DNA of 16,137 bases from JBFMEX01 sp040752215 (GTDB lineage: Bacteria > Pseudomonadota > Alphaproteobacteria > Rhizobiales > Hyphomicrobiaceae): the NCBI GenBank assembly GCA_040752215.1, contig JBFMEX010000005.1, forward strand, positions 1 to 16,137, in the 5' to 3' direction. A program made the position numbers and the translations under genes. This document shows, in pieces, positions 6,737 to 13,055 of the stretch (position 1 is the first letter of the stretch; the number at the start of each line of letters is the position of its first letter). Below the pieces are notes generated by a model. It saw only the letters and a program-made list of their open reading frames with translations, did no database searches and was not told where the DNA came from.

Positions 6737-7096
6737 TCACAGGCTCCGGCCGTCGAAGGGGACCGGCGACAGGACCGCGAGGTCGACGTCGTCGAGGCAG
6801 CGCACATTGACCGCGACCGTCTCCCCTCCGTCGGGCGAGACGCCACGCGAGAACGCGCCGACGCCGCACCGCGGGCAGAACAGGTGATGGATCGTGCGCT
6901 TGCCGAACTGGTAATCGGCGAGAACGTCGGCACCCGTCAGCAACCTGAAATCCGGGGCCTTGACGAACGTCCACAGCGCGCCGCGCTTCTGGCAGATCGA
7001 GCAGTTGCACTCCGCCACCTGGGCGAGGTCGGCCGTGACCTCGTAGCGCACAGCGCCGCAGTGGCAGCCGCCGGCGTACGTCTTGGCAGCGCACAT
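6737..7096 (-). CDS. GFA family zinc-binding protein
   Basis: A 119-residue protein of the GFA (glutathione-dependent formaldehyde-activating enzyme / CENP-V) fold. The zinc ligands are visible: GGCHCGAVRYEV (Cys11, Cys13), ECNCSICQKRG (Cys30, Cys32, Cys35) and FCPRCG (Cys74, Cys77). Many members have no proven activity, so formaldehyde-glutathione chemistry should not be assumed. A GGGAG seven bases before the ATG at 7096 supports the start. It is the first gene of the GFA-queC-small protein unit and its stop is one base from the queC start. Confidence 0.88.
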   Translation of the reverse strand: MCAAKTYAGGCHCGAVRYEVTADLAQVAECNCSICQKRGALWTFVKAPDFRLLTGADVLADYQFGKRTIHHLFCPRCGVGAFSRGVSPDGGETVAVNVRCLDDVDLAVLSPVPFDGRSL

Positions 7097-7164
7097 GATG
7101 GAACTCCCGGTTCTCGACGGTGGGCGGCGCGTGGCTGCCGGCGCGGGCCGCGGGCTGCGACGAT

Positions 7165-7184
7165 CGGGTAGGCCGGCCTACCCG
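7165..7184. promoter_or_regulatory. Perfect 20-bp palindrome in the GFA/eno intergenic region
   Basis: CGGGTAGGCC followed directly by its reverse complement GGCCTACCCG forms an uninterrupted palindrome in the 192-bp gap between divergent GFA and eno. It ends nine bases before the candidate eno -35 box and lies 69 bases upstream of the GFA start. A gapless dyad of this size suggests an operator for a dimeric regulator rather than a hairpin terminator. Regulator unknown. Confidence 0.5.
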
Positions 7185-7193
7185 GGCGGGTCT

Positions 7194-7221
7194 TTGCGCT
7201 GGCCGCGAACCCCGCTACAAC
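7194..7221 (+). promoter_or_regulatory. Candidate eno promoter
   Basis: TTGCGC at 7194-7199 and TACAAC at 7216-7221 (16-base spacer; CTACAA one base earlier) resemble alphaproteobacterial housekeeping boxes. Transcription would begin near 7228, about 60 bases before the enolase ATG. Pattern match only. Confidence 0.35.
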
Positions 7222-7288
7222 CCGGCGCGAACCGTGTCACGACAGAGGCGCGACGGCAAGGCCGTCCGAACGGGAAGGAACAAGCCCC

Positions 7289-8572
7289 ATGACCGCGATC
7301 ATCGACATCATCGGCCGCGAGATCCTCGACAGCCGCGGCAACCCGACGGTGGAGGTGGACGTGGTACTGGAGGACGGCGCGATGGGCCGCGCGGCGGTAC
7401 CCTCTGGCGCCTCGACCGGCGCGCACGAGGCGATCGAGCTCCGAGACGGCGACAAGTCGCGCTACCAGGGCAAGGGCGTCACCCGGGCGGTCGACGCGGT
7501 CAACGGCGAGATACTCGACGCGCTCGCAGGGATGGACGCCGAGGATCAGCGTGGCATCGACGCGGCGCTGATCGATCTCGACGGCACCGACAACAAGGGG
7601 CGCCTCGGCGCCAACGCGATCCTCGGCGTGAGCCTCGCCGTCGCCAAGGCCGCGGCCGAGACCAGCTCGCTTGCGCTCTACCGCTACCTCGGCGGCGTCG
7701 CGGCGCACGTGCTGCCGGTGCCGATGATGAATATCATCAACGGCGGCGCGCACGCCGACAACCCGATCGACATCCAGGAGTTCATGATCATGCCGGTCGC
7801 GGCCGACACCTGCGCCGACGCGATCCGCATGGGCTCGGAAATCTTCCACACGCTCAGGAAGGGTCTCAAGGACGCCGGCCACAACACCAACGTCGGCGAC
7901 GAGGGCGGTTTCGCTCCGAACCTCAAGAGCGCCGACGAAGCGCTCGGCTTCATCATGGCTTCGATCGAGAAGGCCGGCTACCAGCCGGGCGTCGACGTGG
8001 TGCTGGCGATCGATTGCGCCGCGAACGAGTTCTACAAGGACGGCAAGTACCGGCTCGCCGGCGAGGGCAAGACGCTCGCGTCCGACGGCATGGCCAAGTA
8101 CCTCCAGGATCTGATCGAGCGCTTCCCGATCGTCTCCATCGAGGATGGCATGGCCGAGGACGACTGGGCCGGGTGGAAGGCCTTGACCGAGCTGCTCGGC
8201 AACCGCTGCCAGCTGGTCGGCGACGATATCTTCGTCACCAACACGCAGCGGCTCGCCGACGGAATCTCGAAGGGCATCGCCAACTCGATCCTGGTCAAGG
8301 TCAACCAGATCGGCTCGCTCTCGGAGACGTTGGATGCGGTTGCCATGGCCCAGCGCGCCGGCTACACCGCGGTCATATCGCATCGCTCCGGCGAGACCGA
8401 GGATTCGACGATCGCCGACCTCGCGGTGGCGACCAGCTGCGGGCAGATCAAGACCGGCTCGCTGTCGCGCTCGGACCGGCTCGCGAAGTACAACCAACTC
8501 ATCCGTATCGAGGGCGAGCTCGGCGACGTCGCGCGCTATGCCGGCCGGTCGATCCTCAAAACTGGCACCTGA
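7289..8572 (+). CDS. eno: Enolase (phosphopyruvate hydratase)
   Basis: Enolase interconverts 2-phosphoglycerate and phosphoenolpyruvate in the cytosol, with two Mg2+. The 427-residue length is standard. Visible motifs: the N-terminal ILDSRGNPTVEVDV and VPSGASTGAHEA (mobile loop), GDEGGFAPN with the catalytic Glu, SIEDGMAEDDW metal-ligand strand, LVKVNQIGSLSETLDA (catalytic Lys), and SHRSGETEDSTIADLAV. Nothing is missing. A GGAAGGA about 11 bases upstream of ATG 7289 is the ribosome site. It heads the plus-strand series that continues with the FtsB-like gene and the PDH-type genes, the usual Hyphomicrobiales order. Confidence 0.98.
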   Translation: MTAIIDIIGREILDSRGNPTVEVDVVLEDGAMGRAAVPSGASTGAHEAIELRDGDKSRYQGKGVTRAVDAVNGEILDALAGMDAEDQRGIDAALIDLDGTDNKGRLGANAILGVSLAVAKAAAETSSLALYRYLGGVAAHVLPVPMMNIINGGAHADNPIDIQEFMIMPVAADTCADAIRMGSEIFHTLRKGLKDAGHNTNVGDEGGFAPNLKSADEALGFIMASIEKAGYQPGVDVVLAIDCAANEFYKDGKYRLAGEGKTLASDGMAKYLQDLIERFPIVSIEDGMAEDDWAGWKALTELLGNRCQLVGDDIFVTNTQRLADGISKGIANSILVKVNQIGSLSETLDAVAMAQRAGYTAVISHRSGETEDSTIADLAVATSCGQIKTGSLSRSDRLAKYNQLIRIEGELGDVARYAGRSILKTGT

Positions 8573-8690
8573 GACGGAGCGCCGCGCTCGGCCGCGTACA
8601 AATCGAACGGTGTTTTACCCGGCCTTAAGCGGCGCTGGGTTAGAACGGTCCTGTTCCGACACCGTAGCAGCGTTCGAACACCCTCGTGTG

Positions 8691-9005
8691 ATGCGTCAAC
8701 ATCTCCATGATCGGCGAAACTGGCTGAGGCAGACCCCTGTGTTGCTTGTCTGCGCGGCTTTGACGGCCTACTTCGCCTTTCACATTCTCCACGGCCGACA
8801 CGGCCTCGAGGCGCGAAACCGCCTGATCGAGCGCTCCAGCCTGCTGGAGTTCGAGATCAGGAGCCTCGAGGCGGTGCGGTCCACGCTCGCACGCGACGTG
8901 GCGCTGCTGAGGCCCGAGCTGCCGGACGCCGACCTCGTCGAGGAGATCGCCCGCGAGACGCTCGGCTACGTCCACCCGGCGGACGTGCTGCTCCAGGCCG
9001 ACTGA
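8691..9005 (+). CDS. FtsB/DivIC-like septum formation initiator family protein
   Basis: A 104-residue single-pass membrane protein of the septum formation initiator (DivIC/FtsB) family, which acts in the divisome. After a basic N-terminus (MRQHLHDRRNWLRQ) comes one membrane segment at about 15-33 (PVLLVCAALTAYFAFHIL), then a periplasmic helix likely to form a coiled coil (about 36-75, with RLIERSSLLEFEIRSLEA) and a C-terminal part ending YVHPADVLLQAD, where the GYV/H-P-xD pattern is typical. I chose ATG 8691 because upstream in-frame sequence lies in eno on another frame; no clear ribosome site precedes it. Position between eno and pdhA is the standard one in alphaproteobacteria. Confidence 0.87.
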   Translation: MRQHLHDRRNWLRQTPVLLVCAALTAYFAFHILHGRHGLEARNRLIERSSLLEFEIRSLEAVRSTLARDVALLRPELPDADLVEEIARETLGYVHPADVLLQAD

Positions 9006-9063
9006 TGGTTGCAACGAAACGACCCGAGCGGTCTTCGGGGATTCCTGCCGTCTGGCATCCTTA

Positions 9064-9127
9064 GGGGGGGTCGTGTAGGCTCGGCGCGCGGGCGCGTCCA
9101 GTGCCCGCGCCAGCGAGCGGACCCCCC
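9064..9127 (+). promoter_or_regulatory. Long stem-loop ending two bases before the pdhA-like start
   Basis: An outer stem pairs GGGGGGTC (9065-9072) with GACCCCCC (9120-9127), and an inner stem pairs GCGCGGGC (9086-9093) with GCCCGCGC (9103-9110) around a nine-base loop. The ATG follows at 9130. The place where a ribosome binding site should be is the C-rich arm, so no Shine-Dalgarno is present. It could control translation, or end ftsB-like transcription, though no T-run follows. Confidence 0.55.
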
Positions 9128-9129
9128 AT

Positions 9130-10128
9130 ATGCCTTCATCGAGCAGCTCCGGCAGCGATCGGGCCGAGCCGACGCTCCTGACCGTAGCCGAAGAGCTGGA
9201 CGCGTACCGCGCCATGCTGATGATCCGCCGCTTCGAGGAGAAGGCTGGCCAGCTCTACGGCATGGGCTACATCGGCGGCTATTGTCATTTGTGCATCGGC
9301 CAGGAGGCGGTGGTGACCGGCCTCGCGATGGCCGCCCGGGACGGCGATCAAGTCATTTCGACCTACCGCCATCACGGCCACATGCTGGCGGCCGGGATCG
9401 ACCCGAACGCGATCATGGCGGAGCTCACTGGACGCGCCAGCGGCCTCTGCAAGGGCAAGGGCGGCTCCATGCACATGTTCTCGAAGGCGCACCGGTACTA
9501 CGGCGGACATGGCATCGTCGGGGCCCCGGTGCCGCTCGGCGCCGGGCTGGCGCTCGCCAACCGCTACCGCGGCTCCGATGCGGTGGTGTGGTGCACGCTC
9601 GGCGAACGGGCCGCCGACCAGGGCCAGGTCTACGAGACGCTCGTCATGGCGGCGGCCTGGAAGCTGCCGCTGGTGCTGGTGATCGAGAACAACGCTACGA
9701 TTGCCGGCGACGCGCGAGCCTCCGACGACGGCCCGACCAGCCTCGCGCGGCGCGGGCAGCCCTTCGCCATTCCCGGCGAGCAGGTCGACGGCATCGACGT
9801 CGCAGCGGTCGAGAGTGCCGGGCGGCGCGTCGGCGCATGGGTGCGGCAGGGCAACGGGCCCTATATCCTCGAGATTTTGACGTGCCGCTATCGCGGCCAC
9901 GTGACGTCGGACCGGGCCAGGCAACAGACCGCTAGCCGCGCCAGGCGCGAGCACCACGATCCGATCGAGCTCAGCCGAACGCGCATACTGCAGCGGGCGG
10001 CGGCGAGCGAGGAGCAATTGAAGGCCATCGACCGCGAGGTGCGCGCCATCGTCAATCGCGCCGCCCAGCTGGCCCAGTCCGACGCCGAGCCGGACCCGGC
10101 TTCGCTCACGGCCAATGTTGTCCTCTGA
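9130..10128 (+). CDS. pdhA: Pyruvate dehydrogenase E1-alpha homologue with altered thiamine diphosphate motif
   Basis: A 332-residue homologue of the E1-alpha subunit of branched E1 (pyruvate dehydrogenase) heterotetramers. Much of the fold is conserved: GGYCHLCIGQEAV (His53), TYRHHGHML, KGKGGSMHMFSK, GGHGIVGAPVPLGAGLALANRYRG, and GEQVDGIDV. However, the TPP/Mg motif GDGAANQG is GERAADQG (residues 158-165): the metal-binding Asp is Glu and the following Gly is Arg. The later Asn pair (187-188) remains, but the usual RYxMGT after it is ATIAGD. GAQVPLG has become GAPVPLG. The regulatory/active-site loop GHSMSDPxxYRTREE is GHVTSDRARQQTASR, lacking YRT. The frame is intact. I infer impaired or absent decarboxylase activity. 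It lies 16 bases upstream of the E1-beta-like gene. Confidence 0.85.
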   Translation: MPSSSSSGSDRAEPTLLTVAEELDAYRAMLMIRRFEEKAGQLYGMGYIGGYCHLCIGQEAVVTGLAMAARDGDQVISTYRHHGHMLAAGIDPNAIMAELTGRASGLCKGKGGSMHMFSKAHRYYGGHGIVGAPVPLGAGLALANRYRGSDAVVWCTLGERAADQGQVYETLVMAAAWKLPLVLVIENNATIAGDARASDDGPTSLARRGQPFAIPGEQVDGIDVAAVESAGRRVGAWVRQGNGPYILEILTCRYRGHVTSDRARQQTASRARREHHDPIELSRTRILQRAAASEEQLKAIDREVRAIVNRAAQLAQSDAEPDPASLTANVVL

Positions 10129-10144
10129 CCGCGGGCGGGATGCG

Positions 10145-11542
10145 ATGGCGACCGAGATCCTGATGCCGCGACTGTCGCCCGCCATGGAGGAGGGCACGCT
10201 CGCCAAATGGCTGGTTGCTGAGGGGCAATCGGTCAGTGCCGGCGACGTGATCGCGGAGATCGCGAGCGGTCGGGCGACGATGGAGATCGAGGCACACGCC
10301 GAGGGGCGGCTCGCCCGCATCCTGGTGCCGGCCGGCACCGCGCGCGTGCGCGTCGACACCCCGATCGCGGTGCTGGTGGCGAAGGAGAGCGGTATTGCTC
10401 CCTCCCCTCACGTGGGGGAGGGCCGGGGAGGGGTGGACGGCAGACCGTCTGCCGCGGGGTCGGACACCGGGATGCCGCCCGTCACGTCTGCCGGGACTCC
10501 CCCCACCCTAGGCCCCTTCCCACGAGGGGGAGGGGAAAAGACCACCACCATCACCATGCGCGAGGCGCTGCGTGATGCGATCGCCGAGGAGATGCGGCGC
10601 GATCCCGACGTGCTGCTGATCGGTGTCGATGTCACGCAGGGAGAGGGCGCGCACAAGGTCGCTGAGGGCCTCGCCGACGAGTTCGGCACCGGCCGTGTGA
10701 TCGACACGCCGATCACCGAGCAGGGCTTCGTCGGCATCGCCGTCGGGGCCGCCTTCGCCGGCCTGAAGCCGGTCGTCGAGCTGATGAACTGGAGCTTCGC
10801 CATGCAGGCGATCGACCACATCATCAACTCGGCGGCGAAGACGCTCTACATGTCCGGCGGCGCGTTGAGCTGTCCGATCGTCTTGCGCGGGCCGAACGGC
10901 GCCACCTCCCAGGTCGGCGCGCAGCATGCGCAGTGCTACGCCGCCTGGTACGCGCACGTGCCGGGGCTGAAGGTCGTCGCACCCTCCAATTCCGCCGATG
11001 CCAAGGGGCTGCTGAAGAGCGCGATCCGCGATGCGAACCCAGTGCTCGTGCTCGAGAGCGAGGCGCTCTACGAGACGCTCTGCGAGGTGCCGGTCGACGA
11101 CGAGTGGCTGGTGCCGATCGGCAAGGCACGTATCGCGCGCCAGGGACGCGATGTGACCATCGTCGCGTTCGGCCGTGCGATGGTGCATGCGCTCGCCGCT
11201 GCCGAGCGGCTGGCGGGCGACGGCATCGAGGCGGAGGTGATCGATTTGCGATCGCTGCGCCCGCTCGACATGGAGACCGTGCTGACCTCCGTCGCAAGAA
11301 CCAATCGCATCGTCATCGTCGAGGAGGCGTGGCCGGTGTGCTCGGTCGGTTCCGAGATCGCGGCGCGGGTGGCGATCGAGGCGTTCGATCATCTCGACGC
11401 GCCGCCGGCCAAGGTGTCGGGCGCCGACGTGCCGATGCCCTATGCTGCCAACCTGGAGCGCCTCGCGCTGCCCGGCCCCGAGCAGGTGATCGAGGCGACG
11501 CTGCGCGTGCTCTATCGGAACGAGGACGGACGACCGCGATGA
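10145..11542 (+). CDS. pdhB: Pyruvate dehydrogenase E1-beta homologue with N-terminal lipoyl-like domain, key residues substituted
   Basis: A 465-residue protein with the alphaproteobacterial architecture: lipoyl-type domain (about 1-82), proline/glycine-rich linker (about 83-135) and E1-beta (about 138-465). The lipoyl domain keeps its fold signature (MPRLSPAMEEGTLAKWL) but the lipoylation site ETDKATME is ASGRATME, so the acceptor lysine is Arg43 (codon CGG, 10271-10273) and it cannot be lipoylated. In E1-beta the GEEVAxYxGAYKV motif is GVDVTQGEGAHKV (Val161, Asp162); the second Glu of that motif normally contacts the aminopyrimidine of TPP. Retained are NSAAKTLYMSGG, RGPNGA, AQHAQCYAAWY and ADVPMPYAANLE. 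An in-frame ATG at 10556 could give the E1-beta part alone. The 3' end overlaps the next gene by four bases (ATGA). Confidence 0.88.
   Translation: MATEILMPRLSPAMEEGTLAKWLVAEGQSVSAGDVIAEIASGRATMEIEAHAEGRLARILVPAGTARVRVDTPIAVLVAKESGIAPSPHVGEGRGGVDGRPSAAGSDTGMPPVTSAGTPPTLGPFPRGGGEKTTTITMREALRDAIAEEMRRDPDVLLIGVDVTQGEGAHKVAEGLADEFGTGRVIDTPITEQGFVGIAVGAAFAGLKPVVELMNWSFAMQAIDHIINSAAKTLYMSGGALSCPIVLRGPNGATSQVGAQHAQCYAAWYAHVPGLKVVAPSNSADAKGLLKSAIRDANPVLVLESEALYETLCEVPVDDEWLVPIGKARIARQGRDVTIVAFGRAMVHALAAAERLAGDGIEAEVIDLRSLRPLDMETVLTSVARTNRIVIVEEAWPVCSVGSEIAARVAIEAFDHLDAPPAKVSGADVPMPYAANLERLALPGPEQVIEATLRVLYRNEDGRPR
10398..10536. repeat. Pair of inverted palindromic elements inside the linker of the pdhB-like gene
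   Basis: Two GC-rich palindromes lie within the reading frame. The first has CCCTCCCC (10400-10407) pairing with GGGGAGGG (10415-10422), then CCGGGGAGGGGTGG. The second, near 10498-10536, reads similarly on the opposite strand (CCCCTTCCC / GGGGGAGGGG). Such elements are common between genes in some Hyphomicrobiales; here they encode most of the interdomain linker without breaking the frame. Confidence 0.65.
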
Positions 11543-11856
11543 GTGAGGGACCGCTGAACGAGCTCGACGTGCCGGACGCCATCCGCGAAGCGGAGAGCGC
11601 GGTCGAGGTGCTGCGCTGCTGGATCGGCGATGGCGCGCTGCACGTGACGTTCGATCCGACGACCTTCGCCCACGACGTCAACGAGTGGGGGCGGCTGCTG
11701 TCGGATGTCGCCCATCACATCGCCAAGGCGGTGGCGCTGGACGGCCAGATGGAGAGCCACGAGGCGCTGGCACAGATCCGCCGGACGTTCGACCAGGGCA
11801 TTCTGACCAACCCGGTGGCGACGTCCGGCAAGATCAAGGGCCGCACCCGGCATTGA
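11539..11856 (+). CDS. DUF5076-type protein between pdhB and pdhC homologues
   Basis: A 105-residue soluble acidic protein. The pattern AVEVLRCWIGDGALHVTFDPTTF, then EWGRLLSDVAHHIAKAVA and EALAQIRRTFDQGILTNPV, matches DUF5076 proteins found at this place in PDH operons of Hyphomicrobiales. No function is established. Its start overlaps the stop of the pdhB-like gene by four bases (ATGA), so translation is probably coupled, and the E2-like gene follows after 23 bases. No membrane segment or signal peptide is seen. Confidence 0.8.
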   Translation: MSEGPLNELDVPDAIREAESAVEVLRCWIGDGALHVTFDPTTFAHDVNEWGRLLSDVAHHIAKAVALDGQMESHEALAQIRRTFDQGILTNPVATSGKIKGRTRH

Positions 11857-11879
11857 GCGCCGCACGCACTGGAGCCCCG

Positions 11880-12788
11880 ATGCCGGTCGCCGGATCAAGC
11901 TCGCCGAGACAACGCCGTGCCGTCTCGCCGCTGGCGCGGCGCCTGGCGCGCGAGGCGGGCATCGACCTCGACGGCATCGCCGGCACCGGTCCCGAGGGAC
12001 GGATCGTCAAGCGCGACGTCGAGCTGGCGCGCGCCGCCGGAGCCACCCCTGGCGCGCCGGAAGGTCCGGCAAGGCGCATGCTCGACCAGGGCGTGCCGGC
12101 AGCGCCGACGCCGCACGCTCCACTGCGCATCGAGATGGCGGATCGCATCGGGCTTGCCCAGCGCACGGTTCCGCAACTCGTGCTCGGAATCGACTGCCGT
12201 CTCGATGCCCTGCTCGCGGCGCGGCGCGCCGACGAGCGGACAGCGGCGAGTGAGCCGGGCGCCGGCGCGATCTCGCTGACCGCCCTCCTCGTCAGGGCGC
12301 TGGGATTGGCGCTGGCAGATGTGCCGGCGGCCAATGTCTCCTGGTGCGAGGCTGGGGTGCTGCACCCTGCGCATTCGGACATCGCGGTCTCGGTCGCGGT
12401 CGAGGGCGGGTGGCGCGCCCCGGTGCTGCGACAGGCCGAGGCCAAGTCTGCGTCCCTGATCGCACGCGAGCTCCGCGACCTTGCCCTCCGTGCGCGGTCG
12501 GGGCGTCTCGAGCCCGAGCACTACGCGGGCGGCGCGAGCACGATCCACAATCTCGGCATGCACGCCATCGCGCGCATGATCCCAATCGTCGAGCCACCGC
12601 GGGCGACGTGCCTCGCCGTCGGGGCCGCCGAGCTGCGCCCGATCGTGGCCGAAGGACAGATCGCGGTTGCGACCGTCATGAGCTGCACGCTGGCCGCCGA
12701 CCTCCGCGTCGTCGACGGGGTGGTGGCCGCCACCCTGCTGGCCCGGCTGAAGGCGCTGATCGAGGACCCCGGACCTATCATGGCCTGA
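11880..12788 (+). CDS. pdhC: Dihydrolipoamide acyltransferase (E2) homologue without lipoyl domain and without catalytic Ser/His
   Basis: A 302-residue E2 homologue. It begins directly with the peripheral subunit-binding domain (residues 16-48: SPLARRLAREAGIDLDGIAG then TGPEGRIVKRDV), which is intact, followed by an acyltransferase domain of about 200 residues. The usual N-terminal lipoyl domain is absent. In the acyltransferase domain the catalytic motif DHRxVDG is DLRVVDG: His is Leu275 (codon CTC at 12702-12704). The TVSNLGMFG strand that carries the catalytic Ser is TIHNLGMHA, giving His223. Fold stretches such as PAANVSW, HSDIAVSVAVEGG, VLRQAEAKS and AVATVMS remain. Acyl transfer by the known mechanism should not be possible. 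A role as structural core or binding scaffold is inference. Confidence 0.87.
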   Translation: MPVAGSSSPRQRRAVSPLARRLAREAGIDLDGIAGTGPEGRIVKRDVELARAAGATPGAPEGPARRMLDQGVPAAPTPHAPLRIEMADRIGLAQRTVPQLVLGIDCRLDALLAARRADERTAASEPGAGAISLTALLVRALGLALADVPAANVSWCEAGVLHPAHSDIAVSVAVEGGWRAPVLRQAEAKSASLIARELRDLALRARSGRLEPEHYAGGASTIHNLGMHAIARMIPIVEPPRATCLAVGAAELRPIVAEGQIAVATVMSCTLAADLRVVDGVVAATLLARLKALIEDPGPIMA

Positions 12789-13055
12789 GGTGGCATCGGG
12801 TCCCCGATTCGCCAGCCGCGCGCTCGCCAGTGCCTCGCCTCGACCGCTCCAGGGCACGTCTGGACGCTCAACGGATGCCCGAAATTGTGGCGTTCCGGCC
12901 ACGCGGCGGGCATTTCCCCATCAATCGCCCTGGCGCGCACAGCTCATTCGGGCGCATGCTATGGGGCCGGCTTGCCGTTCGCGGGACGTGGCGCCTAAGA
13001 GAGTCCTCGGGGTGGTGAAACAGCAGTCGCGCGTTCGGTCTCCTTGGGGGTTCCA
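12789..13055. other. Intergenic region downstream of the E2 homologue; no lpdA
   Basis: About 267 bases without a supported gene. The gene for dihydrolipoamide dehydrogenase (E3), often found in this neighbourhood, is neither here nor anywhere up to lipA. The only feature seen is the candidate promoter at 12972-13000. Confidence 0.6.
12972..13000 (+). promoter_or_regulatory. Candidate promoter of the first lipoprotein gene
   Basis: TTGCCG at 12972-12977 and CTAAGA at 12995-13000 are separated by exactly 17 bases, fitting a sigma-70-type promoter of alphaproteobacteria. It lies about 55 bases before the start at 13056. Confidence 0.4.

Noticed and set aside
7178..8497. A 439-codon open frame on the minus strand opposite enolase
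   Set aside because: It is a shadow of eno codon usage, with no recognisable motif and no ribosome site.
8616..8645. CtrA-type TTAA-N7-TTAA site upstream of the FtsB-like gene
   Set aside because: The two half-sites are TTAA and TTAG with an 11-base spacer, which does not fit the known motif.
8672..8679. GTTCGAAC palindrome before the FtsB-like gene as an operator
   Set aside because: Eight bases are too short to stand out, and no paired half-sites or promoter spacing support it.
9130..12788. The PDH-type cluster as acetoin or branched-chain 2-oxo acid dehydrogenase, explaining the unusual motifs
   Set aside because: Those families also need GDG, the E1-beta Glu, a lipoyl-Lys and DHRxxDG; and the gene order with eno, DUF5076 and lipA is that of PDH.
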